Part shown: in pieces, positions 44,193 to 52,195 of the stretch | How the letters are laid out: every line of letters begins with the position of its first letter | Numbering within the stretch: the first letter of the stretch is position 1 | Source of the DNA: MR-S7 sp000400995 | GTDB lineage: Bacteria; Pseudomonadota; Gammaproteobacteria; Burkholderiales; Burkholderiaceae_C | Assembly: GCF_045291395.1 (NCBI RefSeq) | Contig: NZ_CP152342.1 | Span: 186,001 to 250,000, forward strand | Direction: 5' to 3' | Length of the DNA stretch: 64,000 nucleotides | The notes under the pieces: generated by a model | Database searches by the model: none | Told to the model about the DNA's origin: nothing | Seen by the model: only the letters and a program-made list of their open reading frames with translations | Position numbers and translations under genes: made by a program

Positions 44193-45155
44193 GTGCTGTA
44201 CAAGCGCAACCCCCAACTCAACAAGAACGGCGAGCTGGTCCACCTGCTGTCCATCGAGGGCCTGCCGCGCGATATCGTCACGCACATCCTCGACACCGCC
44301 GCCAACTTCGTGAGCGTGCAGGAGCGCGAGGTCAAGAAGGTGCCGCTGCTGCGCGGCAAGAGCGTGTTCAACCTGTTCTTCGAGAACAGCACGCGCACGC
44401 GCACCACGTTCGAGATCGCGGCCAAGCGCCTGTCGGCCGACGTGTTCAACCTGGACATCGCGCGCAGTTCCACCGCCAAGGGCGAGACGCTGCTCGACAC
44501 CATCGACAACCTGAGCGCCATGGCCGCCGACATCTTCGTCGTGCGCCACAGCGAATCGGGCGCGCCCTACCTGATCGCGCAGCACGTGGCGCCGCACGTG
44601 CACGTGGTCAACGCGGGCGACGGGCGGCACTCGCACCCCACGCAGGGGCTGCTGGACATGTACACCATCCGGCACTACAAGAAGGACTTCAGCAACCTCA
44701 CGGTCGCCATCGTCGGCGACGTGCTGCACTCGCGCGTGGCGCGCTCGGACATCCATGCGCTCACCACGCTCGGCGCGGCCGAGGTGCGCGTGGTCGGCCC
44801 GCGCACGCTGGTGCCCGGCGACCTGGCGCAGATGGGCGTGCGCGTGTTCCACAGCCTGGAGGAGGGCATCAAGGGCTGCGACGTGGTCATCACGCTGCGC
44901 CTGCAGAACGAGCGCATGAGCGGCGCGCTGCTGCCGTCCAGCCAGGAGTATTTCAAGAGCTTCGGCCTCACGCCCGAGAAGCTGCTTCTCGCCAAGCCCG
45001 ATGCCATCGTCATGCACCCCGGCCCGATCAACCGCGGCGTGGAGATCGACTCCGCCGTGGTGGACGGCCCGCAGGCCGTGATCCTGCCGCAGGTCACCTT
45101 CGGCATCGCGGTGCGCATGGCCGTCATGTCCATCGTCGCCGGGAACGAGGCTTGA
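44193..45155 (+). CDS. pyrB: Aspartate carbamoyltransferase catalytic subunit
   Basis: A 320-residue enzyme joining carbamoyl phosphate and aspartate. It has the carbamoyl-phosphate motif FFENSTRTRTTFE, AGDGRHSHPTQGLLDMYT, and AIVMHPGPINRGVEI. The start is GTG at 44193, two bases after the pyrR stop, giving the family N-terminus LYKRNPQLNKNGEL. No pyrI regulatory gene follows; instead a non-catalytic dihydroorotase follows, as in the dodecameric ATCase of pseudomonads. Confidence 0.95.
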   Translation: MLYKRNPQLNKNGELVHLLSIEGLPRDIVTHILDTAANFVSVQEREVKKVPLLRGKSVFNLFFENSTRTRTTFEIAAKRLSADVFNLDIARSSTAKGETLLDTIDNLSAMAADIFVVRHSESGAPYLIAQHVAPHVHVVNAGDGRHSHPTQGLLDMYTIRHYKKDFSNLTVAIVGDVLHSRVARSDIHALTTLGAAEVRVVGPRTLVPGDLAQMGVRVFHSLEEGIKGCDVVITLRLQNERMSGALLPSSQEYFKSFGLTPEKLLLAKPDAIVMHPGPINRGVEIDSAVVDGPQAVILPQVTFGIAVRMAVMSIVAGNEA

Positions 45156-45165
45156 AGACTATTAT

Positions 45166-45215
45166 TTTCATAGCTGCTCGCGCTTTCTCAGTAAGCGCTG
45201 GCAGCCAATTTGGCT
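45166..45215. repeat. Dispersed palindrome copy between pyrB and the dihydroorotase gene
   Basis: tagctgctcgcgcttt and aagcgctggcagcca pair imperfectly around a short loop (ctcagt). There is no T-run after it, and the downstream gene begins within ten bases, so it is probably transcribed within the operon. Confidence 0.65.
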
Positions 45216-45222
45216 TGAAACC

Positions 45223-46518
45223 ATGAAAATACTCATCCAGAACGGCCGGGTGATCGACCCCGCCAGCGGCCTCGACAAGGTGTGCAACGTGGCCCTCGCG
45301 GCGGGCCGCATCATCGCGGTGGACCGCGACCCCAAGGACTTCACGCCCAACCGCGTGATCGACGCCGGCGGCTGCCTCGTGCTGCCCGGCCTGGTGGACC
45401 TCGCCGCGCGCCTGCGCGAGCCCGGTTACGAGCACGAAGGCATGCTCGAATCGGAGATGGCGGCGGCCGTCGCGGGCGGCGTGACCAGCCTGGTCTGCCC
45501 GCCTGACACCGACCCGGTGCTCGACGAGCCCGGCCTGGTGGAAATGCTCAAGTTCCGCGCCGAGAAGCTGCACCAGGCGCGGCTGTTCCCCCTGGGCGCG
45601 CTCACGCGCGGGCTGGCCGGCGAGGTGCTGACCGAGATGGCCGAACTCACCGAGTCCGGCTGCGTGGGCTTCGGCCAGGCCGACGTGCCCCTGGCCAGCA
45701 CCCAGGTGATGCAGCGCGCGCTGCAGTACGCCGCCACCTACGGCTACACCGTCTGGCTGCGCCCGCAGGAGTTGCACCTGGGCAAAGGCGTGGCCGCCAG
45801 CGGGCCGCTCGCCACGCGCCTGGGCCTGTCCGGCGTGCCGGTGGCGGCCGAGACCATCGCGCTGCACACCATCTTCGAGCTGCTCAAGACCACCGGCGCG
45901 CGCGTGCACCTGTGCCGCCTGTCCAGCGCCGCGGGCGTGGACCTGGTACGCCAGGCCAAGGCCGCGGGGCTGAACGTGAGCTGCGACGTGAGCATCCACT
46001 CGCTGCTGCTCACCGATGCCGACATCGGCTACTTCGACAGCCGTGCGCGCCTCACGCCGCCGCTGCGCCAGCAGCGCGACCGCGATGCGCTGGCCGCCGC
46101 GCTGGCCGACGGCACCATCGACGCGCTGGTCTCCGACCACACGCCCGTCGATGAGGACGCCAAGACCCTGCCGTTCGCCGAGGCCGAGCCCGGGGCGACG
46201 GGGCTGGAGCTGCTGCTGTCCATCGCCCTCAAGTGGTCGCGCGATGCGGGCGTGCCGCTGGCCCGCGCGCTGGCCGTGGTCACGGCCGAGCCCGCGCGCG
46301 TGCTGGGCGCATCGCTGGGCACGCTGCAGGCCAGCGTGGGCCGCATCGTGGAAGGCGGCGTGGGCGACCTGTGCGTGGTCGACCCCGCGGCGCACTGGAC
46401 GGTGGAGGCCGGCGCCCTGGCCAGCCAGGGCAAGCACACGCCGTTCTCGGGCTACGAGCTGCCGGGCCGCGTGCGCTGCACCCTGGTCGGCGGCCAGCTG
46501 GCCTTCGAGCGCGGGTGA
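45223..46518 (+). CDS. Dihydroorotase-like protein lacking zinc ligands (PyrX/PyrC' type)
   Basis: A 431-residue amidohydrolase-fold protein aligned with type I dihydroorotases (LIQNGRVIDPASG, GGCLVLPGLVDLAARLREPG). The metal-binding DxHxHxR is replaced by DLAARLREP, and a later histidine is replaced in VHLCRLSSA, though SDHTPVDED keeps its aspartate. This is the pattern of the inactive dihydroorotase subunit that scaffolds aspartate carbamoyltransferase in Pseudomonas. An active PyrC must be encoded elsewhere. It is 67 bases after pyrB with a palindrome between. Confidence 0.88.
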   Translation: MKILIQNGRVIDPASGLDKVCNVALAAGRIIAVDRDPKDFTPNRVIDAGGCLVLPGLVDLAARLREPGYEHEGMLESEMAAAVAGGVTSLVCPPDTDPVLDEPGLVEMLKFRAEKLHQARLFPLGALTRGLAGEVLTEMAELTESGCVGFGQADVPLASTQVMQRALQYAATYGYTVWLRPQELHLGKGVAASGPLATRLGLSGVPVAAETIALHTIFELLKTTGARVHLCRLSSAAGVDLVRQAKAAGLNVSCDVSIHSLLLTDADIGYFDSRARLTPPLRQQRDRDALAAALADGTIDALVSDHTPVDEDAKTLPFAEAEPGATGLELLLSIALKWSRDAGVPLARALAVVTAEPARVLGASLGTLQASVGRIVEGGVGDLCVVDPAAHWTVEAGALASQGKHTPFSGYELPGRVRCTLVGGQLAFERG

Positions 46519-46549
46519 ATGGGACAACCCCTGAGCGGCTGCGCCGCTT

Positions 46550-46573
46550 CCCCCTTCTCCTGCGGGAAGGGGG
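46550..46573. repeat. Hairpin in the 164-base gap before the acyltransferase gene
   Basis: ccccctt (46550-46556) and aaggggg (46567-46573) pair with a 10-base loop. There is no T-run. It may help end the pyrimidine operon; no convincing promoter was seen in the rest of the gap. Confidence 0.4.
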
Positions 46574-46682
46574 ACGGTGCCAGTGGCCGGGCCAAGCCCG
46601 CTCCACGGCACCCGCTGGCCTGCCGAGTGCCCGGAGATACGCTCCCGGTGGATGCTTGGATACCTTGAGGGAGCCCTGATCC

Positions 46683-47422
46683 ATGTTGCGCGGACTGCGG
46701 GCCTCATGGCGGGTGCTGCGCCTGCTGGTCCACGCGCTGCATGGGCTGCTGGTCGTGCTGCTGCGCTTTCCGCGCATGGAGCCCGAGCAGCAGCAGGCCC
46801 GTGTGCAGGCCTGGGCGCTGGGCCTGCTGCATTGCGCGGGCATCACGCTTCGGGTGCACGGCGAGCCGGCGCGCCACGGGCCGGTGCTGCTCGTGGCCAA
46901 CCACCTTTCGTGGCTCGACATCCCCGTGATGCACGCGGCGCGCTACTGCCGCTTCATCTCCAAGTCCGATGTGCAGGCCTGGCCCATCGTGGGCACGCTC
47001 GCCACGGCCGCGGGCACGCTCTACATCGAGCGCGCATCGCGCCGCGATGCGCTGCGCATGGTCGGCAGCATGCGCGATGCGCTGCACGCGGGCGAGGTGC
47101 TGGCCGTGTTCCCCGAGGGCACCACGGGCGACGGGCGCACGCTGCTGCCCTTCCACGCCAACCTGATCCAGGCCGCCGTCGCGGCTGGCGCGCCGGTGCA
47201 GCCCGTGGGCCTGCGCTTCGTGGACCGGCGCACGGGCGCCACCAGCCATGCGCCCAGCTACATCGGCGACGAGACCTTGGTGGGCTCGGTCTGGCGCACC
47301 CTCATGGCGCCGCCGCTGGCCGCCGTGGTGCATTTCGGCGCCCTCCAGCAGTCCGGGGGCGCGACCGCCGCGCGTGGAGTCAGGACCTGCACGCCGCGGT
47401 CGATGCGCTGCGCCGCAGCTGA
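46683..47422 (+). CDS. 1-acyl-glycerol-3-phosphate acyltransferase-like protein (frame interrupted at 47355-47359)
   Basis: A PlsC-family acyltransferase of about 246 residues. The catalytic NHLSWLD (HX4D), the substrate motif FPEGTTGDG and a hydrophobic N-terminus (LLVHALHGLLVVLLRFP) are present. The starting frame loses its natural C-terminus at a G5 run (47355-47359). One extra G gives QQSGGRDRRAWSQDLHAAVD ending at a stop at 47420-47422. Without repair the frame happens to stay open into the Yip1 gene, making a false 692-residue fusion. It transfers acyl chains to lysophosphatidate or a related lipid. Confidence 0.8.
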
Positions 47423-47552
47423 GCCGCATCGCCCGCGAAAAGCCGACATATTCAACAGATCTGCGTGTAAATCGCTGTTACATACACGGAAGTGTCAACG
47501 GTTTGCAGTAACGTTGCGCGCTTTCCATACCGTTCAACGGAGAGAGGGCACC

Positions 47553-48761
47553 ATGCATGTGATCGAGCGCGCGAAGGACATTCTGCTCAAACCAAAAGAG
47601 ACGTGGGCCGCCATTGCCGCAGAGGCGGCCACGCCGGCCGGCCTGTACACCGGCTACCTGATGATCCTCGCGGCGATCCCCGCCGTCTGCGGCTTCATCG
47701 GCATGTCCCTGATCGGCGTGGGCGGTTTCGGCTTCACGTTCCGCGTGCCCGTGCTGGCGGGGCTGGCCAACATGGTGGTGTCGTACGTGCTCAGCCTGGT
47801 CGGCGTGTACCTGCTGGCGCTCGTCATCAACGCGCTGGCCCCGACCTTCGGCGGAACGCCCAGCCCCATCCAGGCGCTCAAGCTGGCGGTCTATGCGAGC
47901 ACCGCGGCCCTGCTCGGCGGCGTATTCGCCCTGCTGCCGGCCATGGCAATCCTGGGGCTCGTGGCGGCGCTTTACTCGCTGTACCTGCTGTACGCGGGCC
48001 TGCCCGTGCTGATGCGCAACCCACCGGAGCGTTCGCTGCCCTACACGGCGGTGGTGGTCGTGGCGGCCATCGTGCTGGGCGTGGTGATTGGCGCGCTGGG
48101 ATCGCTCTTCACGCCCAGCGGCCCTGCCATGTGGGGCGGTGCGGGCCAGGCGCCCGCAGTTGCCGCCGGGCAGGGCGCGGCGGGCCTGGAGGCGGCGGGC
48201 AAGAAGATGGAAGAGGCCGCGCGCCGCATGGAAGAGGCGCAGAAAAGCGGCGATGCCAACCAGGCCGCGGCTGCCGCCGCGCAGGCCATGGTCGCAGCCA
48301 TGGGCGCCGCAGGCGGGCAGGCGGTGGCGGTGCAGTCGCTCAAGGCGGCGCTGCCCGGCACCCTGGGCGGCCTGCCGCGCACGGGCCTGGAGGCGCACGA
48401 CGGCGCCGCGATGGGCCTGCCCACGAGCCAGGCCAGCGCCGAATACGGCCGCGGCGACGCCCTGGTACGCGTGTCCATCGTGGACGCGGGCGGGCTGGGC
48501 CAGCTGGCGCAGCTCGCCGGCAAGATGCAGTCCGAGCACGAGACCGAAACCTCGGTCGAGAAGACGTGGCAGGAGGGCAGCCGCACGCTGCAGCAGAGCT
48601 ACGAGAAGGATGGCAGCCAGTCGGAGTTCAAGGTGGTGCTCGGGAACGGCGTGATCGTCACCGTCGAGGCGCAGAACATGGCCATCAAGGAAGTGCAGGC
48701 GCTCATGGGCCTGATCGACCTGCCGGCGCTGGAAAACCTGCAGCGCAAGGGCACTTCCTGA
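47553..48761 (+). CDS. Yip1-domain membrane protein with C-terminal soluble region
   Basis: A 402-residue protein. Residues 1-195 form a Yip1-type domain (VIERAKDILLKPKETWAAIA, then four to five membrane segments such as MVVSYVLSLVGVYLLALVI). A further membrane segment (YTAVVVVAAIVLGVVIGALG) is followed by a coiled-coil-like stretch (AAGKKMEEAARRMEEAQKSG) and about 130 residues presumably outside the cytoplasm. Function is unknown. ATG 47553 with GAGAGGG just upstream is the real start, not the open frame that runs in from the acyltransferase. Confidence 0.78.
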   Translation: MHVIERAKDILLKPKETWAAIAAEAATPAGLYTGYLMILAAIPAVCGFIGMSLIGVGGFGFTFRVPVLAGLANMVVSYVLSLVGVYLLALVINALAPTFGGTPSPIQALKLAVYASTAALLGGVFALLPAMAILGLVAALYSLYLLYAGLPVLMRNPPERSLPYTAVVVVAAIVLGVVIGALGSLFTPSGPAMWGGAGQAPAVAAGQGAAGLEAAGKKMEEAARRMEEAQKSGDANQAAAAAAQAMVAAMGAAGGQAVAVQSLKAALPGTLGGLPRTGLEAHDGAAMGLPTSQASAEYGRGDALVRVSIVDAGGLGQLAQLAGKMQSEHETETSVEKTWQEGSRTLQQSYEKDGSQSEFKVVLGNGVIVTVEAQNMAIKEVQALMGLIDLPALENLQRKGTS

Positions 48762-48780
48762 CGGGCGCTGCCCGCCGCCT

Positions 48781-49845
48781 TCAAGCGCGCGGGAATGTGA
48801 CGATGTGGTCCACCTGCGGCCGGATGCCGATCCACTCGCCCAGCGCGTGGTCGTGGTGGCTGGGCACGTGGGCCAGCACGATGAGGCCGCTGGCCAGCTC
48901 CAGCGTGTAGAGGAACTCCGACCCCCTGAACGCCTTGCGCACGATGCGCGCCTGCACGGGCGCCGCGTCGTCGTGCACCACGTCGTCGGCGCGCAGCAGG
49001 ATGTCGCATTCGCCGCCGGGGTAGCGCGAGGGCAGGGGGCAGCCGTCGATGTCCGTCAGGTTGCCCAGCTGCGTGTGCGCGACCACGTGGCCGCCCTGCT
49101 GCACGAGCCGGGCCGGCGCGAACACGCCGTGGCCGATGAAGTCGGCCACGAAGCGCGTGGCGGGGCGATGGTAGAGCGCATAGGCGTCGTCCCACTGGTG
49201 AAGCTCGCCGCTTTCCATCACGCCGATGCGGTCGCCGATGGCGAACGCTTCCAGCTGGTCGTGCGTGACGAACAGCGCCGTGGCGCCCGCTGCCTTGAGG
49301 ATGGCACGCACCTCGTGCGCGAGGCGTTCCCGCAGGTCCACGTCCAGGTTGGAGAACGGCTCGTCCAGCAGCATCAGGCGCGGGCGCGGCGCCAGCGCGC
49401 GCGCCAGTGCCACGCGCTGCTGCTGGCCGCCCGAAAGCTCGTGCGGAAAGCGCGCCTCGCTGCCCTCCAGGCCGACGAGGGCCAGCACCTCGCGCATGCG
49501 CTCGGCCTGGGCGGCGGCGGGCAGCGCGTGGATGCCGAAGGCCACGTTGCGCCCCACGTTCAGGTGAGGGAACAGCGCATAGTCCTGGAACACCATGCCG
49601 ATGCGGCGCTGTTCGGGCGGCACGCTGCGGCCGCTGGCGCCCACGACGTCGCCCTCCAGGCGGATCTCGCCGGCGGACACGGGCTCCAGCCCGGCCACGG
49701 CGCGCAGCAGCGTGGTCTTGCCGCAGCCCGACGGGCCGATCAGCACGCCGATCTCGCCGGCCGCCAGGCCCAGGGTCACGCCGCGCACGGCGGCTTGGGG
49801 GCGGTTGGCATACCGCACGTCGAGCTGGGAGACTTCGAGGAACAT
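48781..49845 (-). CDS. Iron(III)-type ABC transporter ATP-binding protein (FbpC-like)
   Basis: A 354-residue ATPase of the ferric iron/thiamine/spermidine group: Walker A IGPSGCGKTTLL (about 37-48), Q-loop FQDYALFPHLNV, signature ELSGGQQQRVALARAL, Walker B LMLLDEPFSNLD and a C-terminal TOBE-like regulatory region. It is divergent from the permease gene at 49929 across an 83-base gap with a Fur-like box, so both are probably iron-regulated. No binding-protein gene is adjacent. Confidence 0.88.
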   Translation of the reverse strand: MFLEVSQLDVRYANRPQAAVRGVTLGLAAGEIGVLIGPSGCGKTTLLRAVAGLEPVSAGEIRLEGDVVGASGRSVPPEQRRIGMVFQDYALFPHLNVGRNVAFGIHALPAAAQAERMREVLALVGLEGSEARFPHELSGGQQQRVALARALAPRPRLMLLDEPFSNLDVDLRERLAHEVRAILKAAGATALFVTHDQLEAFAIGDRIGVMESGELHQWDDAYALYHRPATRFVADFIGHGVFAPARLVQQGGHVVAHTQLGNLTDIDGCPLPSRYPGGECDILLRADDVVHDDAAPVQARIVRKAFRGSEFLYTLELASGLIVLAHVPSHHDHALGEWIGIRPQVDHIVTFPRA

Positions 49846-49872
49846 GGCCGGATTCTAGGGTGCAGTTGCGTA

Positions 49873-49891
49873 GAATCATTCCCATTTGCAT
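49873..49891 (+). promoter_or_regulatory. Fur-like box between the divergent iron ABC genes
   Basis: gaatcattcccatttgcat, which on the other strand reads atgcaaatgggaatgattc, a form typical of proteobacterial Fur boxes (GCAAATGAGAATGATT). It lies between the starts at 49845 (-) and 49929 (+) and supports a translation start downstream of it for the permease. Confidence 0.6.
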
Positions 49892-49928
49892 CCTGACGGC
49901 CGCATCCTTCGCGGCTGCCTCCCCTCCC

Positions 49929-51554
49929 TTGATCCTCCGCGCCTTGCGTCTCGCACCCCTGGCGGTGCTCGTCCTGTTGCTCACCCTGCCGGTGCTGGCC
50001 CTGCTGGGCGCCTGGCTGCCGCTGGGCGCGGACGGCGCGCAGGCCGGCGCCATCCTGCGCGAGATGGCGGCCACCGTGCTGCCCGAATACCTGTGGACCA
50101 CGCTGTGGCTGGGCCTGGCCGTGGCCGTGGGCGCAGCCGTGGTGGGCACGGCCTGCGCGGCGGCGGTGACGCTGTTCGACTTCCGCGGGCGGCGCGCCAT
50201 GGAATGGCTGCTGCTGCTGCCGCTGGCCATGCCGGCCTATGTGACGGCCTATGCGTATACCGACTTCCTGCAGTTCAGCGGCCCGCTGCAGGTGTGGATG
50301 CGCGCTGCCTTCGGGCTGGAAGGACGGCTGCTGCCCGAGGTGCGCAGCCTGGGCGGGGCGGTGTGGGTGTTCATCTTTTCGCTCTACCCCTACGTCTATC
50401 TGCTCGCGCGCACCGCCCTGGGCGAGCGCGCGGCGCACCTCATGGAGGCCGCGCGTCTGCTGGGCGCTTCGCCCGCGCGGCGCATCCGCAGCGTGGCGCT
50501 GCCGCTGGCGCGCCCGGCCGTGGCGGCGGGCGTGGCGCTGGTGCTGATGGAGACGCTGGCCGATTTCGGCGTGGCGAGCTACTTCGGCATCCAGACCTTC
50601 ACCACGGGCATCTACAAGGCCTGGCTGTCGATGGACGACCGGCTGGCAGCCGCGCAGCTCGCCACCTTCCTGCTGGCGCTGGTCGTGGTGCTGCTGCAGC
50701 TCGAACTGCGCGCGCAGCGGCGCATGCGCTTCGCCACGGGCGGCGTGGGCCGCGCGGGCTCGGCCGAGGCGCAGCCCACGCGCCTGGCGGGCGGGCACTG
50801 CGCGCTGGCGTGGCTGGTGTGCCTGCTGCCGATGGCCATGGGCTTCGTGGCTCCGGTGCTGTTCATGCTGCGGCCGCTGGCGGCCGACTGGTCGGTCCTG
50901 CCATGGACGCGCTTCCTGGAATGGGCGGGCAACAGCGTGCGGCTGGGCGCCATCACCGCCGTGCTGGCCGTGGCCATCGCCGTGGCGCTGGCCTTCGCGG
51001 TGCGCCGGCGCAAGGACGCGGCCACGCGCGCCGCGGTGCAGCTCGTGGGCCTGGGCTACGCGGTGCCGGGCGCGGTGATCGTCGTGGGCTTGCTGCTGCC
51101 CGTGGGCTGGCTGCAGGCGGCGGCGCCCGAATGGGGGCTGCCCGCGCTCATCACGGCGACGGCCGTGGGTATCGTCTGGGCCTACCTGGTGCGCTTTTGC
51201 GCCGTGGCGTTGCAGTCGGTGCAAAGCGGCTATGCGCGCATCCCCGCCAGCCTGGACGACTCCTCGCGCATGCTGGGCGTGGGCAGCTGGGGACTGCTGG
51301 CGCGCGTGCACTGGCCGCTGCTGCGGCGCTCCACCGCGGCGGCGGCGCTGCTGGTGTTCGTGGACGTGATGAAGGAGCTGCCCGCCACCATGGTGCTGCG
51401 CCCCTTCAACAGCGACACGCTGGCCGTGGTGGCCTACCAGCTCGCGCGCGACGAGCGCCTGGGCGAGGCGGCGCTGCCCTCGCTGGCGCTGGTGGCCGTG
51501 GGGCTGGTGCCGGTGATCCTGCTCAGCCGCACGCTGCGCGCTTCGTCCCGGTAA
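49929..51554 (+). CDS. Iron(III)-type ABC transporter permease (FbpB-like, fused two-domain)
   Basis: A 541-residue permease with two copies of the binding-protein-dependent transport domain, giving about twelve membrane segments. The two EAA-type loops are EAARLLGASPARRIRSVALP and DSSRMLGVGSWGLLARVHWP. The start is set at TTG 49929 because an upstream in-frame GTG (49860) would place the Fur-like box inside the gene; neither has a strong ribosome site. Together with the divergent ATPase it forms a ferric iron importer without a neighbouring periplasmic binding protein. Confidence 0.85.
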   Translation: MILRALRLAPLAVLVLLLTLPVLALLGAWLPLGADGAQAGAILREMAATVLPEYLWTTLWLGLAVAVGAAVVGTACAAAVTLFDFRGRRAMEWLLLLPLAMPAYVTAYAYTDFLQFSGPLQVWMRAAFGLEGRLLPEVRSLGGAVWVFIFSLYPYVYLLARTALGERAAHLMEAARLLGASPARRIRSVALPLARPAVAAGVALVLMETLADFGVASYFGIQTFTTGIYKAWLSMDDRLAAAQLATFLLALVVVLLQLELRAQRRMRFATGGVGRAGSAEAQPTRLAGGHCALAWLVCLLPMAMGFVAPVLFMLRPLAADWSVLPWTRFLEWAGNSVRLGAITAVLAVAIAVALAFAVRRRKDAATRAAVQLVGLGYAVPGAVIVVGLLLPVGWLQAAAPEWGLPALITATAVGIVWAYLVRFCAVALQSVQSGYARIPASLDDSSRMLGVGSWGLLARVHWPLLRRSTAAAALLVFVDVMKELPATMVLRPFNSDTLAVVAYQLARDERLGEAALPSLALVAVGLVPVILLSRTLRASSR

Positions 51555-51564
51555 GCTGCGGCGC

Positions 51565-51924
51565 ATGACCGACATCACCATCTACCACAACGCCCGCTGC
51601 AGCAACTCGCGCGGCGCCCTGGCGCTGCTGCGCGAGCGCGGCATCGAGCCCGCCATCGTGGACTACATCGCCCAGCCGCTGGACGAGGCCCGGCTCACCG
51701 CGCTGGTCGCTCGCCTGGGCGTGCCCGTGCGCGACCTGCTGCGCAGCAAGGAGGCGGCCTACCAGGAGCTGGGCCTGGGCGACCCGCAGCGCACCGACGC
51801 GGAGCTGATCGCCGCCATCGCCCGCCACCCGGTGCTGCTCAACCGCCCCATCGTCGTCACGCCCCGCGGCGCGCTGCTGTGCCGCCCACCCGAGCGGGTG
51901 CTGGAGCTGCTCCAGGGGATTTGA
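51565..51924 (+). CDS. arsC: Arsenate reductase, glutaredoxin-dependent type
   Basis: A 119-residue thioredoxin-fold protein with the single active cysteine in YHNARCSNSRGALALL (Cys12) and the arginine of LLNRPIVVTPRGALLCRPPE. The family reduces arsenate using glutathione and glutaredoxin; some members have other roles. No arsR, arsB or acr3 is nearby, so a role in arsenic resistance here is uncertain. It starts ten bases after the permease stop. Confidence 0.85.
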   Translation: MTDITIYHNARCSNSRGALALLRERGIEPAIVDYIAQPLDEARLTALVARLGVPVRDLLRSKEAAYQELGLGDPQRTDAELIAAIARHPVLLNRPIVVTPRGALLCRPPERVLELLQGI

Positions 51925-51932
51925 GCCAAAAT

Positions 51933-51967
51933 GGCCTGCAGCGCTTTCTGGATAAGCGCTGGCAGCT
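51933..51967. repeat. Dispersed palindrome copy after arsC
   Basis: agcgctt (51940-51946) and aagcgct (51954-51960) pair, extended by ctgc/gcag-like flanks and followed by ggcagctatgg. No T-run. The rest of the 271-base gap to the next gene holds a candidate promoter at 52104-52131 and nothing else recognised. Confidence 0.65.
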
Positions 51968-52103
51968 ATGGAAAATGGAGCGAATCGCCTGTGCCTTGCC
52001 GTACGTCGAGACACATCTGCGTCATATTCGTCAAGACTAGACACATATTGTTTCCCTTGGTGTAGGTTTATGAGCGATTACCGGCGGCCCAGCCGTCTTT
52101 GAC

Positions 52104-52131
52104 TTGCCTCACATAAGTGCGTCCCTAGAAT
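52104..52131 (+). promoter_or_regulatory. Candidate sigma-70 promoter for the ABC-phosphatase operon
   Basis: TTGCCT (52104-52109) and TAGAAT (52126-52131) are separated by 16 bases and lie 65 bases before the start codon. The -10 matches five of six positions. Confidence 0.5.
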
Positions 52132-52195
52132 CCGGGGTTTTCCCTATGTGCCCGCTGCATTGGCAGCCGGTTGGTTGGAACCCAAGGACGGATGG

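Noticed and set aside
46683..48761. An apparent 692-residue acyltransferase-Yip1 fusion
   Set aside because: The true acyltransferase C-terminus lies in another frame after the G5 run at 47355-47359, and the Yip1 gene has its own start and ribosome site at 47553.
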